Shown: in pieces, positions 47,441 to 56,291 of the stretch
Position numbering within the stretch: position 1 is the first letter of the stretch
Layout: every line of letters begins with the position of its first letter
NCBI GenBank assembly: GCA_003135135.1
Contig: PLDK01000049.1
Location: 1-64,000 of the forward strand
Direction of reading: 5' to 3'
DNA length: 64,000 nt
Source: Deltaproteobacteria bacterium
GTDB taxonomy: Bacteria > Desulfobacterota > Binatia > Binatales > Binataceae
The notes under the pieces: generated by a model
What the model saw: only the letters and a program-made list of their open reading frames with translations
The model's database searches: none
What the model was told of the DNA's origin: nothing
Made by a program: the position numbers and the translations under genes

Positions 47441-49039
47441 ATGCTGGTATTTCTAATCCATGTTCGCGACCCGCAATTTTACGCCGTACCGGCGGACGGC
47501 CGCGCGAAAAACGGCAACCTGCGCATCATGGGGTTCCCGCCGATCGGGATCATGTCGCTCTCCGCGGTGCTCAAGCGCGCCGGCCATGAATGCGTGATGT
47601 TCGACCAGGCCAACGGCGAGACACCAAACCAGGTCATCGTCGAGCAGATTCGCACGCGGCGGCCGCAACTGGTCGGGTTGAGTTTTCTGAGCACGACCAG
47701 TTATCCCTACGCCAAGATTCTCGCCCGCCAGATCCGCGCCGTCGATTCCAAGGTCAGAGTCGCCATCGGCGGCGTCTTCGCGACGCTGAATGCGCCCCTG
47801 GTGAAACTGCAATGCAGCGAAGTGGATTTTGTCTGCCGCGGTGACGGTGAGCAGTTAATTCTCGACCTGGTTGATCAGCTCGACAATCCGGCGGCTGTCG
47901 CCGGGCTGACCTGGGCGCGAGACGGCCAGGTGGTAAACAATCCGGACCGTGCGGTCGAGCGCGACCTCGACCAGTGGCCTTTTCCGGACCGCGAAAGCCT
48001 CGCGCTGGACTTCATCGAGTCGATGCCGCTGGATGTGCCCACGGTTCTGTCAATGGACCGCTTCACCACGATGCAGACGTCGCGCGGATGCCCGTGGCCC
48101 TGCGTTTTCTGCGACATTCCGGTCTTCAACCAGAGCAAGTGGCGCTCGCGCAGCCCTGAGCACGTGCTCGCGGAATTCAATCATCTGAAGGAACACGGCT
48201 ACGGTGCGGTGTACTTTGTCGACGATCATTTCCTGCTGCAACCCAAGCGGATCGAAGCCATCTGCAAAGGGCTAATCGAGAGCGGTCCGAGCATCCACTG
48301 GGGATGCGAGGGCAGGGTCGATTCGGTTGCCCAACATCTGTTTCCGGCGATGGCAAAGGCCAATTGCCGCACTCTGATGTTCGGGATCGAGAGCGGCAGC
48401 CAGAAGATCCTGGACCGGCTCAAGAAGGAGCAGACGCTTAAGGAAGTTGAGACCGCGGTCACCAACGCCAAGCGGGCGGGAATCGAAATCGTGCACGGCT
48501 TCTTCACGGTCGGCAACCCCGACGAGACCGTGGCCGACCTGAGGGCGACATTTGATTTTGCCGCACGGCTGCCGCTCGACACGTTCAACTTCAACCGCCT
48601 ATGCGTCTATCGCGGCACCCCGTTGTGGCAGGAATATGTCCGCCGCAACCTGGTTGACGAGGCCCGAGACTGGTTCAAGTATTTCAAGTGTTCCGAGATC
48701 GATCCGACCTGCCTGCCGGGCGAGGTGATCAACCGCGAGCGCAGCGCGGGTTTCCGCAGAATATTCCGTTACAAGCTGCTTCATTATCCGCTGCAGACGG
48801 TTCGGCTACTGCGCCGTTTCACGCGCTTCATGCCGATGCGCGACGTGGTTTACCTGATACTCAAGCCCTTCTTCGGCAAACCGCGCGGACCCACGGCGGC
48901 TGAGACCCTGTCGCGCACCGTCGAGCATGCGGAACTTAAGGACTCGGCCGCCGCCCTCACCCAGGTCAGCGACGCGATGTTCGAGCAGGCACTGGCCGAG
49001 TCCGAGGCCGCACGGGCCCTGATTCGGCCCGGGCCATGA
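47441..49039 (+). CDS. B12-binding-domain radical SAM protein
   Basis: N-terminal cobalamin-type domain GFPPIGIMSLSAVLKRAGHECVMFDQA; TSRGCPWPCVFCDIPVF (CxxxCxxC). Confidence 0.9.
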   Translation: MLVFLIHVRDPQFYAVPADGRAKNGNLRIMGFPPIGIMSLSAVLKRAGHECVMFDQANGETPNQVIVEQIRTRRPQLVGLSFLSTTSYPYAKILARQIRAVDSKVRVAIGGVFATLNAPLVKLQCSEVDFVCRGDGEQLILDLVDQLDNPAAVAGLTWARDGQVVNNPDRAVERDLDQWPFPDRESLALDFIESMPLDVPTVLSMDRFTTMQTSRGCPWPCVFCDIPVFNQSKWRSRSPEHVLAEFNHLKEHGYGAVYFVDDHFLLQPKRIEAICKGLIESGPSIHWGCEGRVDSVAQHLFPAMAKANCRTLMFGIESGSQKILDRLKKEQTLKEVETAVTNAKRAGIEIVHGFFTVGNPDETVADLRATFDFAARLPLDTFNFNRLCVYRGTPLWQEYVRRNLVDEARDWFKYFKCSEIDPTCLPGEVINRERSAGFRRIFRYKLLHYPLQTVRLLRRFTRFMPMRDVVYLILKPFFGKPRGPTAAETLSRTVEHAELKDSAAALTQVSDAMFEQALAESEAARALIRPGP

Positions 49040-49078
49040 AGTCCGGATAAATCGCGGGCGCGCAAGCGGCCAGACGAC

Positions 49079-49142
49079 CGTGCTGGTTTTGGGCGCGTTG
49101 ATACCCTTATAATAAACGGATTATTCGGCCGAATGGCGGTAT
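49079..49142 (+). promoter_or_regulatory. Promoter-like element, copy 2 (upstream of tolQ)
   Basis: ccgtgctggttttgggcgcgttgatacccttataataaac...gccgaatgg. Confidence 0.6.
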
Positions 49143-49143
49143 T

Positions 49144-49857
49144 ATGCTCCATCAGGTGAGTGGTGCAGGCGGGTTGGGGGTGGTGGAACTGGTGCTGGGC
49201 ACGGGCCCGGTGGTGGCAGTCGTGTTGTGGCTGCTGGTGGCCTTTTCGGTCGGCAGTTGGGGGATCATCCTTTACAAGCTGATTGAGATTTCGCGAGCGC
49301 GGCGCCAGTCCGAACGCTTCATCGCGATCTTCTGGGAATCGAAGAACCTCGCCGCGATTCACACCGCCAGCGTCGGGCTCAAGCGCAGCCCGGTCGCGCA
49401 GGTTTTCCGCGCCGGCTACCAGGAGCTCCTGCAACTCACCCGCGCCAAGCGCCAGGCGGTCGGAGCGGAAAGCGGCTTCTCGACCGATCTCGGCGGAATC
49501 GCCAACGTGATGCGCGCGATGAAGCGCCAGGAAAACGTCGAGCTGACCAAGCTCGAATCCGGCATCACGTTCCTGGCCACCACTGGTTCGTCGTGCCCGT
49601 TCATCGGACTGTTCGGCACGGTGTGGGGAATAATGACGGCGTTCCTGGGCCTGTCGGCGTCTCATACGTCGAGTATCCAGGCGGTCGCGCCCGGAATCGC
49701 CGAGGCGCTGATCACGACCGCGGTCGGCCTGGTCGCCGCGATCCCGGCGCAGATGTTCTACAACTACTTCATCGCGCGGGTGCGCGTGCTGGCGACCGAG
49801 ATGGATAATTTCACCTCCGAATTTTTAAACATCGCCGAGCGTCATTTCCTTTCGTAG
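49144..49857 (+). CDS. tolQ: TolQ/MotA/ExbB proton channel protein
   Basis: LATTGSSCPFIGLFGTVWGIMTAFLGL; operon context. Confidence 0.93.
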   Translation: MLHQVSGAGGLGVVELVLGTGPVVAVVLWLLVAFSVGSWGIILYKLIEISRARRQSERFIAIFWESKNLAAIHTASVGLKRSPVAQVFRAGYQELLQLTRAKRQAVGAESGFSTDLGGIANVMRAMKRQENVELTKLESGITFLATTGSSCPFIGLFGTVWGIMTAFLGLSASHTSSIQAVAPGIAEALITTAVGLVAAIPAQMFYNYFIARVRVLATEMDNFTSEFLNIAERHFLS

Positions 49858-49868
49858 GCGGTATCGCA

Positions 49869-50303
49869 ATGGCATTCGATCCAGGACAGCGCGGGCAGAT
49901 GGTTTCCCAGATCAACGTCACGCCGCTGGTGGACGTGATGCTGGTGCTGCTGGTCATCTTCATGGTCACGGCGCCGATTATTCAGCAGGGCGTCGAGGTC
50001 ACGCTGCCCAGCGTCAAGGCCGAGGCACTGCCCGGCAAGGAAGAGCAGTTCGTCGTGTCGATCACGCGCGACAGCCAGATTTATCTCAACGACGCGAAGC
50101 TCTCGGCCGATGACTTGACCGGCAAACTCAAGGCGATTGCCAATGAGCGTCCCGACCGGCAGGTCTTCATCCGCGCCGACGACCGGGTGCCGTACGGCGA
50201 GGTGATCCGCACGATGGCGGCGATTAAGGCCGCGGGAATCGAAAACGTCGGGATGGTGACGGAGATGCCGGCGGCCAGCGGCACCGACGCGGGCGCGAAG
50301 TGA
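49869..50303 (+). CDS. tolR: TolR/ExbD protein
   Basis: QINVTPLVDVMLVLLVIFMVTAPI. Confidence 0.95.
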   Translation: MAFDPGQRGQMVSQINVTPLVDVMLVLLVIFMVTAPIIQQGVEVTLPSVKAEALPGKEEQFVVSITRDSQIYLNDAKLSADDLTGKLKAIANERPDRQVFIRADDRVPYGEVIRTMAAIKAAGIENVGMVTEMPAASGTDAGAK

Positions 50304-50312
50304 GCGCTGAGC

Positions 50313-51410
50313 GTGGCATCGCGGCACCATAACGGTGACGAGCAGCCGTCGCGAATCGAATATTTCGCGGCGATCTTCGTCTCCGCGCTCGGGCACGCTG
50401 CGCTGTTCGCGACGGTGTTCTTCATCGCGCCGCGCTTTTTGCATCCCGAAGAAGCCCCACCGCCCGCATACACGGTGAAAATCGTCGATAACATTCCGGC
50501 CGGCGACCTCGGAACGCATCTGCCGCGCATCAATCGGCACCCGGCGGATGAAGCGAAGGAGACGGCGCCCAAGCCCGAAGAATCGAAGGTTAAGGTCGAG
50601 CCGCCCAAAACAGAACTCGCGCTCAACGACGATAAGAACGCGCTCAAAATAAATGTGAAGCCGACCGACGCTCCAACCGCGACTCCCACGCCCGAGCCAA
50701 CTGTTGAAGCGACGGTAGCGCCCACTATCGCGCCGACTATCGCGCCGACGATTGCGCCGACGATTGCGCCAACGCCGCAGCCCACTGCGGCGCCGGCGAA
50801 ACACGCGAAGCCAAAGCCCACACCCGACAAGGCGTCGCGCAATCCGCCCAAGTCTGAATCGACGGTAGCCAAGGCAAAGATCGCATCGACGCCGAGCGTC
50901 GAGCAGCGGTTCGCGATGCTGAAGCGCCGGTTGCTCGCGGAGCACGTCAAGGACCTGGCGAAGAACCCGCCGCCTGAAGATGAAGATGACGACGATTCCG
51001 ACTCGGCCGACCGCGATGCCACCGGTCCGGCAGGGGGAGGACCCGTCGTCGCAAGCAAAGCGAGTGAAGGTTCGGGCTACGGAGTCGGCGCCGGCAAGGG
51101 CAGTGTCGGGATTCTACAGGACCCGCAATTTATCCTGTACTATAAAACCGTGCAGGAACAGATTAAAAAGTCGTGGACGTTTACCGGCGGATCGAACGAT
51201 CTGACCGCGACCGTCAATTTCGCGATCGGCCCCGACGGTGCGCTGACCGCCGTGAAGATAGGAACAAGCTCGAACGACTCGGCGTTCGATGATTCCGTGA
51301 TTCGCGCGATTCGTCGGGCGGCGCCGTTTCCCGCGCCGCCGGAAAACTTTCGCGACCAGTTTTCTTCCGGGATCAAAGCGTTGTTTCAGCTCGGCGAACT
51401 AAAGTCCTGA
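50313..51410 (+). CDS. tolA: TolA-like protein with TonB C-terminal domain and Thr-Ile-Ala-Pro repeats
   Basis: N-terminal TM, TVAPTIAPTIAPTIAPTIAPTPQP linker, C-terminal FAIGPDGALTAVKIGTSSNDSAFDDSVIRAIRRAAPFPAPP; GTG start. Confidence 0.85.
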   Translation: MASRHHNGDEQPSRIEYFAAIFVSALGHAALFATVFFIAPRFLHPEEAPPPAYTVKIVDNIPAGDLGTHLPRINRHPADEAKETAPKPEESKVKVEPPKTELALNDDKNALKINVKPTDAPTATPTPEPTVEATVAPTIAPTIAPTIAPTIAPTPQPTAAPAKHAKPKPTPDKASRNPPKSESTVAKAKIASTPSVEQRFAMLKRRLLAEHVKDLAKNPPPEDEDDDDSDSADRDATGPAGGGPVVASKASEGSGYGVGAGKGSVGILQDPQFILYYKTVQEQIKKSWTFTGGSNDLTATVNFAIGPDGALTAVKIGTSSNDSAFDDSVIRAIRRAAPFPAPPENFRDQFSSGIKALFQLGELKS

Positions 51411-51473
51411 GATTGTGATGCTGCAGGAGGTGCGGATGAACTTTTTCTTTTTCAGTTTTTTCAGTGTCAAAGC

Positions 51474-52814
51474 ATGAAGCGGGGAATTCAAGCTTGCGCG
51501 CTTCTGTGCGCGATTGTTCTGGCGTCGATACCAGGCCGGGCCGTCGCGCAGCCCGCTGGTGGGGGGCCGATCACCATCACGATCGCGGGACCCGGCTCGC
51601 AGCTCTCGACGATCGCGGTGTCGGGGCTGAAAGATCTCGGGGGCGACGACGAGCATCGCGTTGGCAGCACGTTTGTCGGCACGCTGCGGCGCGACCTCGA
51701 GCTTTCGGGCTACTTCAGAATTATCGATCCGCACGCGTACATCGAGGATCCGCAATCGTCGGGCTTCGAGCTCGGCCAGTTCAATTTCGCCGATTGGCGA
51801 TCGATCAACGCCGACTTTGTGGTCAAGGGTTCGGTCTCCGCCGGCGGCGCGGGCGTGAAGCTGACGGCTTTTCTCTACGATGTGGCGCAGCAGCGGCGCA
51901 TGATGGGCAAGAATTACAGCGGCGACGCGGGTGACGTGGCGCGGATGGCGCGCCGATTCGCCGACGCGATCCTTGAAGCTGCGACCGGGCAGCGCGGTCC
52001 GTTCGATTCCAAGCTCGCGCTGGTCTCGACGCGCGGCGGTCGCTTCAAGGAAATCTACACGCAGTCGATAGACGGCCAGGACCTGTTCCAGCTGACCCGC
52101 AATCCGACCATCAACCTGTTTCCGAGTTTCGATCGCAGCGCCAACCACCTGCTGTATCTCTCGTACAAGAGCATGGCGCCGGCGCTTTACCTGGTGGATC
52201 TCAAGGCGCAGAGCGAAGTGAAGATCACCAGCCCCCGCGGCCGCGTGATCGGCGGCACGATCTCGCCCGACGGCGAGCGCATCGTCGCCGCGATCGAGCG
52301 TGACGGCGCCACCAATCTGTATTTGATCACGCGCGATGGTGCCGAAATTCGCCAGCTCACCGACACCAGCGGCATCAACGTCAGTCCCGCGATTTCGCCC
52401 GACGGGGGCACGCTCGCGTTCACCTCGGATCGCTCTGGTTCGCCGCAAATTTACGTGATGAGTCTGGCGGGCGGTGCGCCGAAACGACTGACCTATAGCG
52501 GCGATTACAACACCACGCCCGCGTTTTCGCCCAAGGGCGACAAGCTGGCATATCAGAGCCGCAACAACGGACGTTTCGACATCTGGACGATTCCGGCCGG
52601 CGGCGGTGAACCGGTGCAAGTGACGGATGGCAACGGCTCCAACGAGTATCCGAGCTGGTCGCCCGACGGACGCTATCTCGCGTTCAGCTCGACGCGCGGC
52701 CACAACTCGCGAATTTATATAATGATGGTCGGCAACCGGAAAATTATTTCCGCTTTGACGGAGGGTAATGGTAATGATTCCTGTCCAGCGTGGTCGGGGT
52801 GGTTGGGTGAGTAG
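51474..52814 (+). CDS. tolB: Tol-Pal system beta-propeller protein TolB
   Basis: YPSWSPDGRYLAFSSTRGHNSRIYIM; multiple SPDG repeats. Confidence 0.95.
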   Translation: MKRGIQACALLCAIVLASIPGRAVAQPAGGGPITITIAGPGSQLSTIAVSGLKDLGGDDEHRVGSTFVGTLRRDLELSGYFRIIDPHAYIEDPQSSGFELGQFNFADWRSINADFVVKGSVSAGGAGVKLTAFLYDVAQQRRMMGKNYSGDAGDVARMARRFADAILEAATGQRGPFDSKLALVSTRGGRFKEIYTQSIDGQDLFQLTRNPTINLFPSFDRSANHLLYLSYKSMAPALYLVDLKAQSEVKITSPRGRVIGGTISPDGERIVAAIERDGATNLYLITRDGAEIRQLTDTSGINVSPAISPDGGTLAFTSDRSGSPQIYVMSLAGGAPKRLTYSGDYNTTPAFSPKGDKLAYQSRNNGRFDIWTIPAGGGEPVQVTDGNGSNEYPSWSPDGRYLAFSSTRGHNSRIYIMMVGNRKIISALTEGNGNDSCPAWSGWLGE

Positions 52815-53346
52815 TCGTTCGGCATTGGCCAAGGCGATGGCGATTGTGGGTGTTGCGGCGATGCTGGCGATGGCCGCATGCTCGTCGAAGAAGCCGGCGC
52901 CGATAAATGGCGGCGAAAACAATCCGAACGGAAGTCAACTTGGTGAAGGCAACATTGGCAAAGGCGGCGGCAACTCGCTCGAGGACTGGAAGAACGGAAA
53001 ATTCGGCGCGCAAGGTCCGCTCAGCGACATTCACTTCGCGTACAACGAGTACACGATTCAGGAGCAGGACGGCTCCGTGCTGAAATCCGATGCCAGCTGG
53101 CTGCAAGCGCATCCGCAGACCCGGGTACAGGTCGAGGGTCATTGCGATGAGCGCGGCTCCGAGGAATACAATATCGCGCTGGGCGCCAAGCGCGCGCAGG
53201 CCGCCAAGGATTACCTGGTGACACTCGGAATCGGCGGCAGCCGAATCTCGACAATCAGCTACGGCAAGGAGCTTCCACTTTGCACCGAGCACGACGAAAG
53301 CTGCTGGTCGCAGAATCGGCGCGATCACTTTGCGGTCAGCGAATAA
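52807..53346 (+). CDS. pal: Peptidoglycan-associated lipoprotein Pal
   Basis: Lipobox LAMAACSS; OmpA-like VEGHCDERGSEEYNIALGAKRAQAAKDYL; alternative upstream ATG at 52768. Confidence 0.93.
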   Translation: MSSRSALAKAMAIVGVAAMLAMAACSSKKPAPINGGENNPNGSQLGEGNIGKGGGNSLEDWKNGKFGAQGPLSDIHFAYNEYTIQEQDGSVLKSDASWLQAHPQTRVQVEGHCDERGSEEYNIALGAKRAQAAKDYLVTLGIGGSRISTISYGKELPLCTEHDESCWSQNRRDHFAVSE

Positions 53347-53357
53347 GGATTAGAAGC

Positions 53358-54224
53358 GTGCGAAAAACGAACTGGTTGATCGGTGCCGCCGCCGCCCTTG
53401 CCGCGGCGTTCGCGCTGGCGGGATGCGCCGAGCAGGGCGACGTGCAGCAACTCAATCAAAACGAGTTCACGCTGCGCGGGATGATCGCGAGCGACCGCCA
53501 GGAAATCAATTCCCTGAAGCAGCAGATTCAACGTCAGAACGATCAGATCGAGGAGCTCAAGCACGGCGCCGCTGGCGCCGGCGGCGATGCGTCGTCGATG
53601 AACGATCGAGTCGCGAGCCTCGAGGCCGAAGTGAAAGCATTGCAGGCCGGGATGGCGGCGACGCCCGGCGCGATTCCTCCTCCCGGCACGCCGGCGGACT
53701 CGGTCGGCGAGGCGCCCGCGCCGGCAATTCCGTCGGCGGGAGCGCCGTCGGGCGGTCCGGTTCCGCCCGCCGCGCCCGTCGCGATCGCTCCTACCTGGCC
53801 GAACGAACTCGATCAGGAAATTGCGGACGCCAGGACTTCGAGCGAGCCGGGCGTGAAGATCTACCGCGAAGGCCTCGACGCGATGAAGGCCGCCAAGTAT
53901 CCGCTCGCGGTTGCCAGGTTCACCAAGCTGCAGCATGCGTACCCGAAATCGGCGCTGAGCGAGCCCGCCGAATACTTCGCCGCCAACGCGCTGTTTGAAA
54001 CCGGCAGCTACGACCAGGCGATTTTGCAATTCAATGATCTCGTGATGCGCTTTCCCAAGGGCAAATACGCCAGCGCTGCCTTGCTGCGCGAGGCGCAGGC
54101 ATTTGTGAAGCTCAACGATCGAATCGACGCGCGCCTGACACTCCAGAAGCTGGTCGCCGATCACGCGGGGACTCCGGAAGCGGACGCCGCAAACACGATG
54201 ATGAAGGACCTCGCGAGCGATTAA
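53358..54224 (+). CDS. cpoB: Tol-Pal system TPR protein CpoB/YbgF
   Basis: Lipobox ALAGC, coiled-coil, C-terminal TPRs YFAANALFETGSYDQAILQFNDLVMRFPKGKYASAALLREA; GTG start. Confidence 0.9.
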   Translation: MRKTNWLIGAAAALAAAFALAGCAEQGDVQQLNQNEFTLRGMIASDRQEINSLKQQIQRQNDQIEELKHGAAGAGGDASSMNDRVASLEAEVKALQAGMAATPGAIPPPGTPADSVGEAPAPAIPSAGAPSGGPVPPAAPVAIAPTWPNELDQEIADARTSSEPGVKIYREGLDAMKAAKYPLAVARFTKLQHAYPKSALSEPAEYFAANALFETGSYDQAILQFNDLVMRFPKGKYASAALLREAQAFVKLNDRIDARLTLQKLVADHAGTPEADAANTMMKDLASD

Positions 54225-54248
54225 AGGATCGCCTTCGCGCACGATTGA

Positions 54249-55172
54249 ATGGAAATAATTCGCGACCTCGCAGCGCTCGCGCGCCATACCTACCCGGTCA
54301 CCGCGATCGGCAATTTCGACGGCGTCCACCTCGGCCATCGCGCGATCTTGAAGGCGGCCATCGATCACGCGCGTGCGGCCGGCGGCACCGCGTTCGCGCT
54401 CACCTTCGATCCGCTGCCGGCCAAAGTGCTGGCTCCGGCCCGCGCTCCGCGGTTGATCCTGACCCCGGATGACAAACTCGAAATGCTGCGGCTGTCAGGC
54501 ACCGACGGCGTGATCGTGCTCGATTTCACGCGCGAGCTGAGCCGGCTCTCGCCGCGCGATTTCGTGCGCGACTACCTGCGCGCAAAGATCGGCGTGCGCG
54601 AAGTGGTCGTCGGGCACAGCGTAAGCTTCGGCCACAATCGTGCGGGGAACGCGGCCATGATGGTCGAACTCGGCCGCGAATTCGGTTTCGATACGGAGGT
54701 GGTCGGACCGATTAAAATCGACGGCCTCGAAGTCAGTTCAACCAAGGTGCGCGAGGCGATCTCCGCCGGCGACCTGCGCGGCGCCGCCAGGCTGCTGGGC
54801 CGTTACCACTTTTTACGCGGCCCCGTGGTCCGCGGACGCGAGCGCGGACGGACCATCGGATTTCCGACCGCGAATCTCGCCAGCGAGACGGAATGCATCC
54901 CGCCCGACGGCGTTTACGCCACCCGCGTCATCCTCGACGACGGCGCCTACGCGGCGATCACCAACATCGGCATGCGTCCGACATTTTCGGAGACCGAGCG
55001 ATCGATCGAGGCGCATATCTTCGATTTCACGCGCGACCTTTATGGGACGCGCATCAAGCTCGAGCTGATCGAACGAATCCGCGCCGAACGCAAGTTCGAC
55101 AACGCCGATGCGCTCAAGGCGCAGATCGCTCTGGACCTGAGCAAGGTGCGCGAGATCCTCTCCGCGGCCTAG
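54249..55172 (+). CDS. ribF: Bifunctional riboflavin kinase/FAD synthetase
   Basis: TAIGNFDGVHLGHRAIL; RGRTIGFPTANL. Confidence 0.96.
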   Translation: MEIIRDLAALARHTYPVTAIGNFDGVHLGHRAILKAAIDHARAAGGTAFALTFDPLPAKVLAPARAPRLILTPDDKLEMLRLSGTDGVIVLDFTRELSRLSPRDFVRDYLRAKIGVREVVVGHSVSFGHNRAGNAAMMVELGREFGFDTEVVGPIKIDGLEVSSTKVREAISAGDLRGAARLLGRYHFLRGPVVRGRERGRTIGFPTANLASETECIPPDGVYATRVILDDGAYAAITNIGMRPTFSETERSIEAHIFDFTRDLYGTRIKLELIERIRAERKFDNADALKAQIALDLSKVREILSAA

Positions 55173-55180
55173 GCCCGCTT

Positions 55181-56050
55181 TCATTGGCCCGGCCGCGAGC
55201 TATTTCTGCCCGCCGCGATTGCCGGCGCCTTCCTGAACTTGAGCATGAAGCGATCGGTCTGACCGAGATGCTTGAACACAACCCAGGTGCGATCGTCTTC
55301 AGGGTGGCGCAGCGCGCTCGACGCTCCAGACAGCTTGAAGCCCGCCTTCTCCACGTCCTTGATCAGGAACTTCTCGTCGATTCGGTGGAGCGTGGTGGTC
55401 ACCGTATCGTTGGTGCCCGGCTGCGCGCTGTGATCGACGATCCCGTACATCCCCCCCAGCTTGAGCGCCTTGAACACCGCCGCGTTCACGTTCTCGCGAT
55501 TGAGCTTGAAGCCGACCATGTCGTGGTAGTTGAGATGGATGATCACGACGTCGAGCGAGTCCGGCGGCACCGGCAGCACGTCGGGCGCATCGAAGGGTTT
55601 GCTGACCTTGACGACGTTCCTGAGCGCCGGCTCTTTCAATCGTTCGTTCCATGTATCTTCGCTTTTCTTGAACTGCTCGGGGAACGGACCGTTCTGCGAG
55701 TAAACCGTGCCGGTCGATCCGACGATTCGCGCATACAGCTCGGTCATGTAGCCGCCGCCCGCGAATATATCGGCAATCTTCATCCCGGGCTTGATTCCGT
55801 AAAACGCCATCATCTGATCGGGCCTGCGTCCTGCGTCGAGCGCCCTGTCCGCGGCCGGTCGGTCGGGCGAGTTGATCGCGTCGGTGATCACCTTGGGAAT
55901 CTGCGCGGCGGGAATCGGTGCGCTTTCAGCCACGCGTGCCGCAACCGGCGCAACCTGCGCGCGCGCCGGCGGCGAGATCCACGCGAATGCGGCGAATGCG
56001 ACCATCGTTGACATGACCAACCGCCAGGCTCCAATCCGCATTCTCATAGT
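55181..56050 (-). CDS. Class I SAM-dependent methyltransferase with signal peptide
   Basis: GMKIADIFAGGGYMTELYARIVG motif I; N-terminus MRMRIGAWRLVMSTMVAFAAFAWISPPARAQ; start codon choice approximate. Confidence 0.82.
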   Translation of the reverse strand, partial: TMRMRIGAWRLVMSTMVAFAAFAWISPPARAQVAPVAARVAESAPIPAAQIPKVITDAINSPDRPAADRALDAGRRPDQMMAFYGIKPGMKIADIFAGGGYMTELYARIVGSTGTVYSQNGPFPEQFKKSEDTWNERLKEPALRNVVKVSKPFDAPDVLPVPPDSLDVVIIHLNYHDMVGFKLNRENVNAAVFKALKLGGMYGIVDHSAQPGTNDTVTTTLHRIDEKFLIKDVEKAGFKLSGASSALRHPEDDRTWVVFKHLGQTDRFMLKFRKAPAIAAGRNSSRPGQ

Positions 56051-56291
56051 CATCTCGATTCTCCGCGTAACGTTTGATTCATCTGCCACGATCGAGAGCT
56101 AACACACCGATCGCAAAACGGGCAATGCGGTTTCTCCCACCCGTCGTGCGCCCTCCCCCGCAAAGCGAAAAGGCAGGGGGCCGGGGGAGTGGACGCGGGC
56201 ATCGTGCTCACGGCAAGATTAACCACGCGGCGGGGCCGCTCGCGATGAACCCGGAAACGGAATCCAATTCTCGAGACACCCCCAGCTTCAG

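Noticed and set aside
50719-50785. Possible CRISPR-like repeat
   Set aside because: Short in-frame TIAP codon repeat without spacers; coding sequence of tolA.
49842-50945. 367-aa minus-strand ORF
   Set aside because: Antisense to tolR and tolA; tandem Gly/Arg repeats mirror the TIAP linker.
51399-52922. 507-aa minus-strand ORF
   Set aside because: Antisense to tolB; a codon-bias artefact.
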